Notes under the pieces: generated by a model
What the model was told of the DNA's origin: nothing
Database searches by the model: none
The model's input: the letters and a program-made list of their open reading frames with translations, nothing else
Source of the DNA: Rhinopithecimicrobium faecis
GTDB taxonomy: Bacteria > Bacteroidota > Bacteroidia > Sphingobacteriales > Sphingobacteriaceae
Length of the DNA: 64,000 nucleotides
Assembly: GCA_017942165.1 (NCBI GenBank)
Contig: JAGKSB010000014.1
Coordinates: 1 to 64,000, forward strand
Direction of reading: 5' to 3'
In this document: piece by piece, positions 8,915 to 17,930 of the stretch
Numbering within the stretch: position 1 is the first letter of the stretch
Layout: every line of letters starts with the position of its first letter
Made by a program: the position numbers and the translations under genes

Positions 8915-10487
8915 ATTTAAAATCTAAGGGATTGAAATACATGTAGAGATCCTTAAAAAGTTGATCCCCATACTTCACGTAGAATAGGGCGACATTTTCT
9001 GTACGCTCTTGCAGGCCGCCACCAGGAAACAAACGCTCCTTAATACCATCAATATGCTTTAAAGCTTCCTCATGATTTCTCTTATCAGCTTTCAGGAGCT
9101 TCTTCTCCAAGTTCTTAATAGCTTTTTTAAGACGCGCTTTGACAGCATCCGCACTCAGACTTAGGCTGGGGTCAATTTTATGGGTACGTAATTTTATCTT
9201 TTGGAAAATAGCATTGAGCTCCATCCATTCATCACTTAGGGTTAAGCGGTGCTTGGTATGGCGTCGCACATACTCCTTTTTTAGGGATTCCGTATTTTTA
9301 AATATGCTTTTGAAAGTTAAGTCTAAGCGGAAGATTCTAACGGCTACTTGATCATCCGTTAACATGGCGGAATTCCGGGGTATCAAGATGGGGAAGTCCA
9401 CACCATACTGCTCAAAATTAGCCTTTAGCTGAAGCCAATAGACAATCTCTGCGCCACCGCCGATATAAGCTAAATTTGGAAGGATTACTTCCTCATACAT
9501 GGGTCTCATAATTACATTCGGGCTAAAGCGTTCCGGATGCTGCGCGAGCTCCTGACGTAACTCCTCTTCCGTAAAATAAAGCTGCTGGTGTAAGACTTCA
9601 AAGCGACCATCGGGAAGTCGCACGAGGCGTTCGCGAAAACTATCCGTGAGGTAGAAGAAATTTATCTCCCGAGCATGTACCTGCGTACTAAATCCCAGCG
9701 CTTGTAAATCTGCAGAGGTCTTAGTGATGGCATGAAAACTATTTTCCGAGAAAATATCAGCTTCCATAATCGGTAAAAAAACCTTTTTTAGAGCCGCTTG
9801 ATCGGCATCTAGAATCACTAATCCAAATTCCTGAAATAGCGCATTCACAAGATAACGCGTGGCGTCGGCTAAGGTGCTGTGCTCCAAATAAGCTTTATCA
9901 ATAATTTCTGCTAACTTTTCAGAGTTTGCCGAAAGCCCTAAGATCCCTTTATACTGACGTACAGCATCGCGTATACTTGCCGTATCCATCCTTCCAGTAG
10001 CAGCCACCTTTTCAGTATCCCAAAGAATTTTTTTGCCAAATACTTTCGTATGGTTTATTTCCTCAAAGTCATGATCCTCCGTAGCCATCCAATACAAGGG
10101 CACGAAGTTCGCTTCAGGAAACTGCTTTTTGAGATCATCGGCCAACCGAATAGCGGTGATAATCTTAAAAATAAAATAAAGAGGGCCTGTAAAAATATTG
10201 AGCTGATGTCCCGTTGTCACCGTGTAGGTATTGGGATCCTTCAGCAAGCGGATATTCTCCGCTACTCGGGGGGATGAAGACAATAAGTCGCCATATTGTG
10301 CTTCTAAGCTTGCGACTAATAAATCACGATGTTCGAAAGGTTTCTTATCGTTAATCTGCTGTTCAAAACCTTCCATTGTAGGCCTATTGCCGGCAAAAGA
10401 CTGTAGTTCTGGCTGATTATTAATATATGCGATTAAGGTTTTTGAAAAACTATTTGTCTCGCTATAGTCTATATAAGTTGCTTTCAT
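8898..10487 (-). CDS. bshC: Bacillithiol biosynthesis cysteine-adding enzyme BshC
   Basis: This 529-residue enzyme is the family that adds cysteine to glucosaminyl-malate, the last step of bacillithiol synthesis. Hallmarks are TGHQLNIFTGPLY at 92-104 and ATEDHDFEEINH at about 135-146, followed by a long coiled-coil-like C-terminal region. The length fits the family (about 530-540). The other bsh genes are not in the window. It follows rimO on the same strand but has a 116-bp gap with its own -7 box. Its tail overlaps convergent ctlX. Confidence 0.93.
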   Translation of the reverse strand: MKATYIDYSETNSFSKTLIAYINNQPELQSFAGNRPTMEGFEQQINDKKPFEHRDLLVASLEAQYGDLLSSSPRVAENIRLLKDPNTYTVTTGHQLNIFTGPLYFIFKIITAIRLADDLKKQFPEANFVPLYWMATEDHDFEEINHTKVFGKKILWDTEKVAATGRMDTASIRDAVRQYKGILGLSANSEKLAEIIDKAYLEHSTLADATRYLVNALFQEFGLVILDADQAALKKVFLPIMEADIFSENSFHAITKTSADLQALGFSTQVHAREINFFYLTDSFRERLVRLPDGRFEVLHQQLYFTEEELRQELAQHPERFSPNVIMRPMYEEVILPNLAYIGGGAEIVYWLQLKANFEQYGVDFPILIPRNSAMLTDDQVAVRIFRLDLTFKSIFKNTESLKKEYVRRHTKHRLTLSDEWMELNAIFQKIKLRTHKIDPSLSLSADAVKARLKKAIKNLEKKLLKADKRNHEEALKHIDGIKERLFPGGGLQERTENVALFYVKYGDQLFKDLYMYFNPLDFKFTILY

Positions 10488-10562
10488 TCGTAATATACTG
10501 AGCTTAGGTAAGGAATGATTCCCGATCTATACAAAATAGGGAATTATAACTTGAATCTAAAA

Positions 10563-10570
10563 CAAAGTTA
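10563..10570 (-). promoter_or_regulatory. bshC promoter, -7 box
   Basis: The minus strand reads TAACTTTG, a match to TAnnTTTG, about 75 bp upstream of the bshC start and downstream of the rimO stop. A TTG-type -33 element at about 17 bases is weak. Confidence 0.4.
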
Positions 10571-10603
10571 CTATTTACGAATAAAAGCAACGATACTTAT
10601 CAA

Positions 10604-11938
10604 TTATTTGACAATAGAACCATATAAATCGAAGTCTTCAGCGCGATCCACTTTCACTTGAACGAAATCGCCGATACGAGCGTAGTTGTCTGCTGCAGTA
10701 ATTAAGACCTCATTATCTACTTCTGGAGAGTCGTATTGTGTACGTCCAATAAAGTAATCACCTTCCACTTTATCGACAAGTACTTTAAAAGTTTGCCCTA
10801 TCTTCTGTTGGTTAATTTCATAAGAAATTCCCTGTTGGATTTCCATAATCTGCTCCACGCGAGATTCTTTCTCCTCTTGAGGGACATCGTCTACCAAATC
10901 AAAGGCATGTGTTTTCTCTTCATGAGAGTAGGTAAAACAGCCTAGGCGGTCGAAGCGTGTTTCTTCTACCCACTGTGCCATCTCTTCAAAATCTTGCTGT
11001 GTCTCTCCGGGGTAACCGCAGATTAACGTCGTACGTAAAGCGATATCAGGCACTTTATCACGGATTTTGTTAACTAAGTCTATTTGCTTCTGTTTCGAAG
11101 TACCACGACGCATGGAAGTAAGCATATTATCGGTGATATGCTGTAAAGGCATATCTAAATAGTTACAGATATTCTCACGCTCATTCATGACATCTAGGAT
11201 ATCCATTGGAAAACCAGAAGGGTACGCATATTGAAGGCGAATCCAGTCGATACCATTTACATCCGAAAGGTTACGTAAAAGATCCGAAAGATTACGTTTG
11301 CCATAGATATCTAATCCGTAGTAGGTTAAATCCTGAGCAATTAAGATAAGCTCTTTCGTACCATTGCTAGCTAAGAACTTCGCTTCTTTCACTAAATCAT
11401 CAATGGATTTAGAGACGTGCTTACCGCGCATTAATGGGATCGCACAGAAAGAGCAGGGTCTGTTACAACCTTCAGCAATCTTGAAATAAGAGAAGTGCGA
11501 AGGGGTTGTTAACATACGCTCACCTAATAATTCATGTCGGTAGTTAACGCCGATATTAGCTAATAAATCAGGAAGATCATTGGTACCAAAGTAGGCGTCT
11601 ACATTGGGGATTTCAGCTTGCAATTCGGGCTTATAGCGTTCCGAAAGACAACCAGTAACGATTACCTTGCTAACTTTCCCTTGCTCCTTTAAATCCGAGA
11701 ACTGTAAGATGGTATCAATTGATTCTTGCTTGGCATTATCAATAAATCCGCAGGTATTAATAACAATAATATCATTGGATTGAATATTTGTGGATTCGTG
11801 AACCACTTCCATCTGATTCCCTTTCAATTGGCCCATTAATACTTCCGAATCGTGAATATTTTTGGAACAACCTAGGGTTACCACATTGACACGTGGTTTT
11901 TGTTGAGGCTGTACAGCCTTTTCAAATTTTGTTTTCAT
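10604..11938 (-). CDS. rimO: Ribosomal protein S12 methylthiotransferase RimO
   Basis: This 444-residue radical-SAM enzyme adds a methylthio group to the conserved aspartate of ribosomal protein S12. Three N-terminal UPF0004 cysteines (C24, C63, C97) hold one iron-sulfur cluster, and CNRPCSFC (C158, C162, C165) holds the radical-SAM cluster. A TRAM-like C-terminal domain follows. The motif wording fits RimO better than MiaB. It lies 12 bp downstream of ftsY on the same strand, the usual Bacteroidota order. Confidence 0.95.
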   Translation of the reverse strand: MKTKFEKAVQPQQKPRVNVVTLGCSKNIHDSEVLMGQLKGNQMEVVHESTNIQSNDIIVINTCGFIDNAKQESIDTILQFSDLKEQGKVSKVIVTGCLSERYKPELQAEIPNVDAYFGTNDLPDLLANIGVNYRHELLGERMLTTPSHFSYFKIAEGCNRPCSFCAIPLMRGKHVSKSIDDLVKEAKFLASNGTKELILIAQDLTYYGLDIYGKRNLSDLLRNLSDVNGIDWIRLQYAYPSGFPMDILDVMNERENICNYLDMPLQHITDNMLTSMRRGTSKQKQIDLVNKIRDKVPDIALRTTLICGYPGETQQDFEEMAQWVEETRFDRLGCFTYSHEEKTHAFDLVDDVPQEEKESRVEQIMEIQQGISYEINQQKIGQTFKVLVDKVEGDYFIGRTQYDSPEVDNEVLITAADNYARIGDFVQVKVDRAEDFDLYGSIVK

Positions 11939-11950
11939 ATATTAAGTGGA

Positions 11951-12913
11951 TTACTTAAATAGCGAATCCACGAACTCTTTTTTATTGAACAATTGCAAAT
12001 CACCAACCTTCTCACCTACACCGATATACTTCACAGGAATTTTGAATTGATCGGAGATTCCGATTACGACTCCTCCTTTTGCGGTACCATCTAATTTTGT
12101 TAATGCTAAAGCATTGACGTCTGTTGCTTGCGTGAATTGGGTACATTGCTCAATAGCATTTTGTCCCGTTGAAGCATCTAACACTAAGAGTATTTCATGT
12201 GGAGCACCAGGGATTACCTTTTGCATCACATTTTTTATTTTACCTAATTCATTCATTAGGCCGATCTTATTGTGGAGACGTCCTGCAGTATCGATAATCG
12301 CTACATCGTCGCCATTGGCTACGGCAGATTTGATGGTATCAAAGGCTACAGAAGCGGGATCAGAGCCCATTGCTTGCGCTACTACGCGCACCCCAACACG
12401 TTCACCCCAAAGTTTTATTTGCTCGACAGCGGCAGCACGGAAGGTATCCGCAGCGCCGAGTACGACCGAATTTCCGGCAGCTTTCAACTGATGCGCAAGC
12501 TTCCCAATCGTAGTAGTCTTACCTACCCCATTGACGCCAACGACCATAATCACATAAGGTTTGTGATTACCATATTCAAAGTTTTCGAAATCTGTGCTAT
12601 TATTTTCTGCGAGGAGGGCTTGAATTTCATCTTTTAAAAGGGTATTCAGCTCCGAGGTACCGATATATTTGTCACGAGAAACACGTGCTTGAATACGGTC
12701 AATAATTTTTAATGTGGTGGTCACGCCGACATCGGAAGTTACTAAAATCTCTTCCAGATTATCTAAAACATCGTCGTCGATGGTGGTCTTTCCAACCACA
12801 GCTTTGGTAATTTTTGAGAAAAAACCTTCTTTAGTTTTTTCTAAACCTTTATCCAAGGCTTCTTGAGATTCTACGGTTTGCTGTTTCTTTTTGAAAAAAT
12901 CAAATAATCCCAT
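11951..12913 (-). CDS. ftsY: Signal recognition particle receptor FtsY
   Basis: This 320-residue SRP GTPase receives ribosome-SRP complexes at the inner membrane. It has a short basic N-terminus without the long acidic A-domain of E. coli, an N-domain helical bundle, the P-loop GVNGVGKTTT at 126-135, DTFRAAA, DTAGR and TKLDGTAKGG. It is co-directional with rimO, 12 bp apart. A terminator hairpin separates it from the ribosomal-protein genes upstream, so it probably has its own promoter. Confidence 0.96.
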   Translation of the reverse strand: MGLFDFFKKKQQTVESQEALDKGLEKTKEGFFSKITKAVVGKTTIDDDVLDNLEEILVTSDVGVTTTLKIIDRIQARVSRDKYIGTSELNTLLKDEIQALLAENNSTDFENFEYGNHKPYVIMVVGVNGVGKTTTIGKLAHQLKAAGNSVVLGAADTFRAAAVEQIKLWGERVGVRVVAQAMGSDPASVAFDTIKSAVANGDDVAIIDTAGRLHNKIGLMNELGKIKNVMQKVIPGAPHEILLVLDASTGQNAIEQCTQFTQATDVNALALTKLDGTAKGGVVIGISDQFKIPVKYIGVGEKVGDLQLFNKKEFVDSLFK

Positions 12914-13045
12914 GTATTATCTATTAGTGTATATAAGTTAATCTAATAACTAAGATGTATTTCTAAAAAAAAAGGAGAGTAGATGACCGCTAATCAGCTG
13001 ACTAAAACAGCTTGTTAGCACCCTTTCTTCTAGATGGTAATAGGC

Positions 13046-13053
13046 CAAATATA
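13046..13053 (-). promoter_or_regulatory. Possible ftsY promoter, -7 box
   Basis: The minus strand reads TATATTTG, matching TAnnTTTG, just after the terminator at 13070-13110. The -33 element is off-spacing and the implied leader is about 125 nt. Confidence 0.35.
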
Positions 13054-13069
13054 GCGAAATACATACAAC

Positions 13070-13110
13070 AAAAAAAGCCCTTTCGGCAATTACCAAAACG
13101 GCTATTTTTG
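13070..13110 (-). terminator. Terminator after the rpmB-rpmG-DUF4295 operon
   Basis: On the minus strand, AGCCGTTTTGGTAA pairs with TTGCCGAAAGGGCT (one mismatch, two wobbles) and is followed by a run of seven T. It lies about 40 bp after the DUF4295 stop. Confidence 0.6.
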
Positions 13111-13151
13111 TTTTTTTAAAGATAAACTTTAAAAAAGGAAAGTATTAATGA

Positions 13152-13313
13152 CTACTTCGTTGCTGCTGCAACAGTATCCTTAACTTTATCGTTGTGCACC
13201 ATACCTTCTTTGAAAGCATATGCTCCAGTTTTTGGAGAACGAGTCGTAATAATAACCTTTGTATATTCTTTACCGCCACCTTTTTGTAACGATGCAACTG
13301 ATTTCTTTGCCAT
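13152..13313 (-). CDS. DUF4295 family small basic protein (ribosomal operon)
   Basis: This 53-residue protein begins MAKKSVASLQKGGGKEYTKV and ends AATK. It is too short for ordinary ORF cut-offs but is clearly real, because a DUF4295 gene regularly follows rpmG in Bacteroidota. It is strongly basic, consistent with an RNA or ribosome association, but its function is unknown. It lies 45 bp after rpmG and before the operon's terminator. Confidence 0.85.
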   Translation of the reverse strand: MAKKSVASLQKGGGKEYTKVIITTRSPKTGAYAFKEGMVHNDKVKDTVAAATK

Positions 13314-13358
13314 GGTATTATATTTTTAATCTCCGCCTCTTGCGAGTACGGATTTAGA

Positions 13359-13541
13359 TTATTTAATTTCTTTATGAACAGTAACTTTTCTTAAAACTGG
13401 GTTGAATTTTTTCAATTCTAAACGCTCAGTAGTATTTTTCTTGTTCTTAGTAGTGATATAGCGAGACATTCCCGGAAGACCACTTTCTTTGTGTTCAGTA
13501 CATTCTAAAATAACTTGTACTCTATTTCCTTTTTTAGCCAT
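13359..13541 (-). CDS. rpmG: 50S ribosomal protein L33
   Basis: This 60-residue protein starts [19 protein letters not shown] and ends with a [17 protein letters not shown] tail, typical of Bacteroidota L33. It lacks the paired CxxC motifs, so it is the zinc-independent form (only Cys14 is present). It sits between rpmB and the DUF4295 gene. Confidence 0.96.
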   Translation of the reverse strand: MAKKGNRVQVILECTEHKESGLPGMSRYITTKNKKNTTERLELKKFNPVLRKVTVHKEIK

Positions 13542-13627
13542 TGTTTAACTTTATTATTATCGTTCCTACTTGCATAGGAATGAAGTTCATGAATGATTTT
13601 TATGCAACAGGCGGAGTATAGTAACTG

Positions 13628-13861
13628 CTATACGTAACCTTTTTTGATAAATTTGCCGATTACAGCAGAGATACCGATTTTGTTGATAGTTTTGATTGCG
13701 GAAGTCGAAACTTTTAGCGTAATCCAACGGTTTTCTTCAGGAATGAAAAAACGTTTAGTTTGTAAGTTTGGGTAAAATTTACGCTTAGTTTTAGCATTTG
13801 AGTTAGAAACGCTGAAACCGTTTAATGCCGTCTTGCCTGTTAAATCACAAATTCTTGACAT
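13628..13861 (-). CDS. rpmB: 50S ribosomal protein L28
   Basis: This 77-residue protein begins MSRICDLTGKTALNGFSVSN. The start at 13861 gives the conserved N-terminus; the frame stays open a further 19 codons upstream but that extension is not family-like. It has a single N-terminal Cys, so no zinc site. First gene of the leftward rpmB-rpmG-DUF4295 operon. Confidence 0.96.
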   Translation of the reverse strand: MSRICDLTGKTALNGFSVSNSNAKTKRKFYPNLQTKRFFIPEENRWITLKVSTSAIKTINKIGISAVIGKFIKKGYV

Positions 13862-14360
13862 GATATATTTTTTTTTATTGTTGTCTGTTATTAATATCTT
13901 TTCGCAAAGAGTTTGCAAATATCTATATTTCTTTTGGCAAATGCAATAATTTCGAGAATATTTTTTTGAAAAGGCTTAGTTATGTGGCAGAGCCACAAAA
14001 TTACAATTTCTTTGCTATTCTTTTTACACCTGCTGGGAAAATAGTTTTCAACATTTGCACAGTTTGCTATTTTTCTATTCTCGGAAATTTATGATTTAAC
14101 AAAAAGTATAAAACAAAAATATAAATACAAAAGACTGATAACGAATATATTAAACAAATAATTAGCATCCTTACTTGCTTCTTCAATTGCTAGCAACGAG
14201 GAATAAATTTACTTTAAAAACTAATGCTTAAGCTCATGAAATAATAGCTTAAATCTATCTAGCCCAAGAAAATAAATAACTCCCTCTATCCAATATATCT
14301 CCTTGAATGCCATAAAAGTAGAAATTAAAATCTACTTTTGTTGTATAAAGGATTAAAAAG
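13862..14360. other. Divergent intergenic region rpmB / recO
   Basis: About 500 bp of AT-rich sequence. The left part must contain the rpmB promoter: GATATTTG on the minus strand near 13915-13922 is one mismatch from the -7 consensus. The right end has the recO promoter. I see no gene, tRNA or clear repeat between them. Confidence 0.5.
14333..14340 (+). promoter_or_regulatory. recO promoter, -7 box
   Basis: TACTTTTG is a perfect TAnnTTTG box ending 20 bp before the recO ATG. No good -33 TTTG is present. Confidence 0.5.
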
Positions 14361-15083
14361 ATGTTACAAAAAACTCGAGGTATCGCTTTAAAAGTAACAA
14401 ACTATGCTGAATCTTCCGTGGTAACGCAGGTATTCACGGAAGAATTTGGCTTACAATCTTATTTAGTGAATGGCGCACGAAAGCCTAAAGCAAAGATTAG
14501 AGCCAATATCCTACAGCCTTTTCATGTATTGGATATGGTGGTCTATCACAAGGACAACAATAGCCTACAGCGTATCTCAGAGGCGCGACAGAGCCCTATT
14601 CTTCAGGAGATTCCCTACGATATTGTAAAGAGCTCTTTAGCGATGTTTTTGAATGAGGTCTTATTCAAAGTGCTGAAGCAACAATCTGAAGATCGCTACT
14701 TATTTCAGTTTTTAGTAGACTCCATCTATTGGCTGGATCACTCCCAGGCCAACTTAGCGAATTATCATATTGTCTTTCTCCTAAAATTAACGGAATACCT
14801 GGGCTTCTCCCCTGCTCTACCCGTGCAACCCTTGCCATATTTTGACTTAGAAGCTGGTCTATTTACCCATCAACTTCCCCCGCATATGTATGTGTTGCAA
14901 GAACCCCACGCGAGTATGTTTACCTACTTTCTAAGCAGCAGTTATGACAACTCCTGCAAGCTTCGCATCAGCGGAGAGGATCGTCAAATATTATTGGAAA
15001 ATATCTTAAACTACTACCGACTACACCTCACTAATTTTGGGGAAGTGAAGTCCTTATATATTCTGGAGGAAATCTTTAAATAA
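14361..15083 (+). CDS. recO: DNA repair protein RecO
   Basis: This 240-residue RecF-pathway mediator loads RecA at gaps. The N-terminal OB-fold starts with the family's TRGIALKVTNYAESSVVTQVFTEEFG, and a helical C-terminal domain follows. The zinc-finger cysteines of some RecO proteins are absent, as is common in Bacteroidota. A single gene with a convergent terminator shared with the cold-shock gene. Confidence 0.93.
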   Translation: MLQKTRGIALKVTNYAESSVVTQVFTEEFGLQSYLVNGARKPKAKIRANILQPFHVLDMVVYHKDNNSLQRISEARQSPILQEIPYDIVKSSLAMFLNEVLFKVLKQQSEDRYLFQFLVDSIYWLDHSQANLANYHIVFLLKLTEYLGFSPALPVQPLPYFDLEAGLFTHQLPPHMYVLQEPHASMFTYFLSSSYDNSCKLRISGEDRQILLENILNYYRLHLTNFGEVKSLYILEEIFK

Positions 15084-15114
15084 AAAAGCTCGACTTCAAA
15101 GAAGTCGAGCTTTT
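15084..15114. terminator. Bidirectional terminator recO / csp
   Basis: A perfect stem, AAAAGCTCGACTTC / GAAGTCGAGCTTTT with a 3-nt loop, has T tracts on both strands between convergent genes. Confidence 0.88.
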
Positions 15115-15141
15115 CACAATAAATATATCTTAAATCTTAAA

Positions 15142-15333
15142 TTAGATAACTTTTACATTTACCGCGTTAAGACCTTTACGGCCTTGTTCTACATCGTAAG
15201 ACACATTGTCATTCTCACGAATTTTGTCAATTAATCCAGAAACGTGAACAAAAATTTCGCTTTCGCCTGAATTAGGAATGATGAAACCGAAACCTTTAGT
15301 TTCATTAAAGAATTTTACTACTCCTTCTTGCAT
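15142..15333 (-). CDS. Cold-shock domain protein (CspA family)
   Basis: This 63-residue single cold-shock domain has the RNA-binding motifs KGFGFI (13-18) and EIFVHV (26-31). Such proteins bind single-stranded RNA or DNA and act as RNA chaperones. The C-terminus reads GLNAVNVKVI, as in the Bacteroidota branch. It is a single gene; TACCTTTA about 25 bp upstream is one mismatch from a -7 box. Confidence 0.95.
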   Translation of the reverse strand: MQEGVVKFFNETKGFGFIIPNSGESEIFVHVSGLIDKIRENDNVSYDVEQGRKGLNAVNVKVI

Positions 15334-15489
15334 TGTATTAAATATTATATAATTCCATAAAGGTATCGAATAAAAATTAAAATTCCCATAAAATTTAAAT
15401 TAATTTATTTTAAACTTTTTCGCTGTACACATATCCAAGAGTTAGTCCGTTTGGATATATGAATTGGTCTAATTATTGACATTATTTTT

Positions 15490-16230
15490 ATGAATATGAA
15501 AAAATTAATTTTAGGTATAGGCGTAGGGATGCTACTACTAGCAAATAGCTCCGTATCGATGGCTCAGCAAGCAATTGAGAACTTGCGCAAGATTTCTACA
15601 AAAGGAACTGCCGAGTCGGAAGTAACACCCGATATTATTTATCTTTCCATTTCCCTACGTGAATACTTCGCCGATGGAAATGCTAAGAAAAAGGTTACTA
15701 TTGAGACATTAGAAGAGCAATTACAAGCGGGCGCACTTAAAGCAGGTATTGATAAAAAGAATTTTACCATAGAAAACCTATGGAGTTACCAAAGTCAATC
15801 ATCTAGAAAGAAAGATCCTACTATTATGCAGTCCCGTCAATACCGCATAAAGGTTACTGACTTATCAAAAATAAATTTCTTATTTGATGCCGTAAATCCT
15901 GAAGGTGTACAGAATACATCGATTGCAGAGTATCAATATTCAGGTGAGAAGGAGCTTCAAAAAACGTTAAAAATACAGGCTATGAAAGATGCCTTTACGA
16001 ACGCTACAAACTTGGCTGAAGCGATAAATCAGAAAGTTGGAAAGGCGATCCTAATTTCTGACAGCCCTATTCCCGTGGTATTTGCGAGCTATTCCACACG
16101 GAGTAATAATATGATGATGATGTCCAAAGCATCAGGAGCAGACGTTGCTGTAGAACCTAAATTAGTAGATTTAGATATTAAACCCATGAAAATTACGACT
16201 GAAATAGATGTCGTATTTGAATTATTATAG
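15490..16230 (+). CDS. SIMPL domain (DUF541) exported protein
   Basis: This 246-residue protein has a signal peptide ending at about residue 25 (SVSMAQQ) followed by a SIMPL/DUF541 domain: the strand ISTKGTAESEVTPD and a final DIKPMKITTEIDVVFELL are typical. Family members are periplasmic or outer-membrane associated, and their role is poorly defined. It is followed at 31 bp by a DUF4112 gene, then DUF4359 and a pseudouridine synthase, all on one strand. Confidence 0.82.
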   Translation: MNMKKLILGIGVGMLLLANSSVSMAQQAIENLRKISTKGTAESEVTPDIIYLSISLREYFADGNAKKKVTIETLEEQLQAGALKAGIDKKNFTIENLWSYQSQSSRKKDPTIMQSRQYRIKVTDLSKINFLFDAVNPEGVQNTSIAEYQYSGEKELQKTLKIQAMKDAFTNATNLAEAINQKVGKAILISDSPIPVVFASYSTRSNNMMMMSKASGADVAVEPKLVDLDIKPMKITTEIDVVFELL

Positions 16231-16261
16231 TTTACAAAGGCGCTATAAAACCTACTAAAAG

Positions 16262-16744
16262 ATGAAAAATATCCAGCGAAATCAAGCGCAGTTAAAACAG
16301 GATTTTGCCTGGATAGAGCGGATTTCCTGGCTCTTGGACAATAAGTTCCAACTGCCAGGAACCTCCTTTCGCTTCGGCCTAGATCCCCTTCTAAATCTAA
16401 TCCCTTTTGCCGGAAAGGCCGTTTCCTTTGTCACCTCTTTGGTGATGATTCTAATTATGTGGCGTCATGGCGTCAGCCGAAAGGCTATTCTCCTGATGCT
16501 TATTAACATTCTTATCGATGCCATTACCGGGGCAATACCACTATTCGGAAATATATTTGACTTTTTTCATAAAGCCAATCAAAAGAATATGGTTCTCTTA
16601 CGGGAGTATTATTTTGAAGAAAGACATCAGGGAAAGGGAAATGGAATCCTGCTGGCTATGGCGATTTCTCTATTGCTCTTATGTGCGGCAATGATCTATT
16701 TATTATGGATGATAAGTAGTTGGATTTGGGGATTTATAACTTAA
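16262..16744 (+). CDS. DUF4112 membrane protein
   Basis: This 160-residue protein has the DUF4112 core: LDPLLNLIPFAGKAVSFVTS, then a conserved VSRKAILLMLINILIDAITG and GNIFDFFHKANQKN. Three hydrophobic segments, including one at the C-terminus, suggest an inner-membrane protein. Function unknown. It lies 9 bp before the next gene, in the same probable operon. Confidence 0.78.
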   Translation: MKNIQRNQAQLKQDFAWIERISWLLDNKFQLPGTSFRFGLDPLLNLIPFAGKAVSFVTSLVMILIMWRHGVSRKAILLMLINILIDAITGAIPLFGNIFDFFHKANQKNMVLLREYYFEERHQGKGNGILLAMAISLLLLCAAMIYLLWMISSWIWGFIT

Positions 16745-16753
16745 ATTTACGGC

Positions 16754-17122
16754 ATGAGTAAAAAACGAATATTCTCCTTATTGGCATTTGTCCTTATTTT
16801 AGTAGCTATTTTCACCAACCCGACAAAAGAGGAACATCAGGCAGCGGTAAAAGTGAAAGCTACCCAACTTGTTTCCGACCAATTAGGGAGCAAGGAAAAT
16901 GATCTACTAGCATTCGGAATGCAGCTATTTGGGAATAATATCGTGGATGAATTTTGCGATAGGGTAGTCTTCGTAGACAACTATTACCTCTTCTCACTCA
17001 CGAAAATTAAATGGGAAGGCAAAGAAAGTATTGTCGCCTTTGGAGCCTTTCATAAAATCTTTTATAGTGGGAAAATAGATGAGAAATTTAATGAAATTAT
17101 TGCCGTCTTAAAGCAGTTATAA
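16754..17122 (+). CDS. Small exported protein, DUF4359-like
   Basis: This 122-residue protein has an N-terminal hydrophobic anchor (residues about 5-22) ending FTNPTKEEHQAAVK, then a soluble domain that ends FHKIFYSGKIDEKFNEIIAVLKQL. The NPT-E pattern after the anchor and the size fit DUF4359, a family of unknown function; I am not certain of the family. It sits between DUF4112 and the pseudouridine synthase genes. Confidence 0.6.
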   Translation: MSKKRIFSLLAFVLILVAIFTNPTKEEHQAAVKVKATQLVSDQLGSKENDLLAFGMQLFGNNIVDEFCDRVVFVDNYYLFSLTKIKWEGKESIVAFGAFHKIFYSGKIDEKFNEIIAVLKQL

Positions 17123-17137
17123 CTTAGCTTTGCAGCT

Positions 17138-17815
17138 ATGTTAGAAATCCTTTACCAAGACGCCTATTTTGTGGCTATAAATAAGCCGCACGGCTTATTG
17201 GTACATCGCTCTTCCATTGCACGCGATGCCTCAGAATTTGCTTTACAATTACTGCGTGATCAGCTGCAACAGACCGTTTATCCGGCACATAGATTGGATA
17301 GAAAGACTGCGGGTATTTTACTATTTTCACTCAGTAAGGAAGCCGATCAAGCGATGCAGCAGGCTTTTCAAAACCGCTTGGTAGATAAGAAATATCTTGC
17401 TGTACTGCGTGGATATGCCCCAGATGGCGGTGAGATTGATTATGCCTTACGTAAGGAAAATGGTACTCTTCAAGATGCCCTGACGCATTATAAAACGCTT
17501 CAACGCGTGGAGCCTGCTATCCCCCAAGGACAGTTTTCCACTTCCCGCTACAGCTTAGTAGAAGCAAACCCAATTACGGGACGTATGCACCAACTACGCA
17601 AGCACTTCGCTCATATCTTCCACCCCATTATCGGCGATCGCCCACATGGCTGTAACAAGCAGAATAAATTCTGGAAAGATACCTATGCCATGGACAGTAT
17701 GCTCTTGCATGCTTCTGAGCTAACATTTAAGCACCCTTTTACGGGAGAGACTGTCGCTATTAAAGCGGGATTTCAACCGGAATTCTTAAGATCCTTAGCT
17801 ATTATGGGCTTTTAG
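17138..17815 (+). CDS. truC: RluA-family pseudouridine synthase (TruC-like)
   Basis: This 225-residue enzyme of the RluA family isomerises uridine in RNA. It has the catalytic-aspartate motif YPAHRLDRKTAGILLFS (Asp at about residue 52) and NPITGRMHQLRKHFAHI. The short form without an S4 domain and the LEILYQDAYFVAINKPHGLLVHRS start resemble TruC, the tRNA U65 enzyme, more than RluA/C/D. It is the last gene of the 15490-17815 operon. The substrate assignment is inferred. Confidence 0.8.
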   Translation: MLEILYQDAYFVAINKPHGLLVHRSSIARDASEFALQLLRDQLQQTVYPAHRLDRKTAGILLFSLSKEADQAMQQAFQNRLVDKKYLAVLRGYAPDGGEIDYALRKENGTLQDALTHYKTLQRVEPAIPQGQFSTSRYSLVEANPITGRMHQLRKHFAHIFHPIIGDRPHGCNKQNKFWKDTYAMDSMLLHASELTFKHPFTGETVAIKAGFQPEFLRSLAIMGF

Positions 17816-17930
17816 ACGGAAATATATTTTCATTTACTGATAAAATAAGTATGTAAAATTGTTTTCTAACGAAAAAACAATACCTTTAAACTTTAATTAG
17901 TCTAATTAAGGATAGGTAATTGTTAGAATT

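Noticed and set aside
13862..14360. tRNA or small-RNA gene in the rpmB/recO gap
   Set aside because: No cloverleaf, no GGTTCGA-type arm and no strong hairpin was found.
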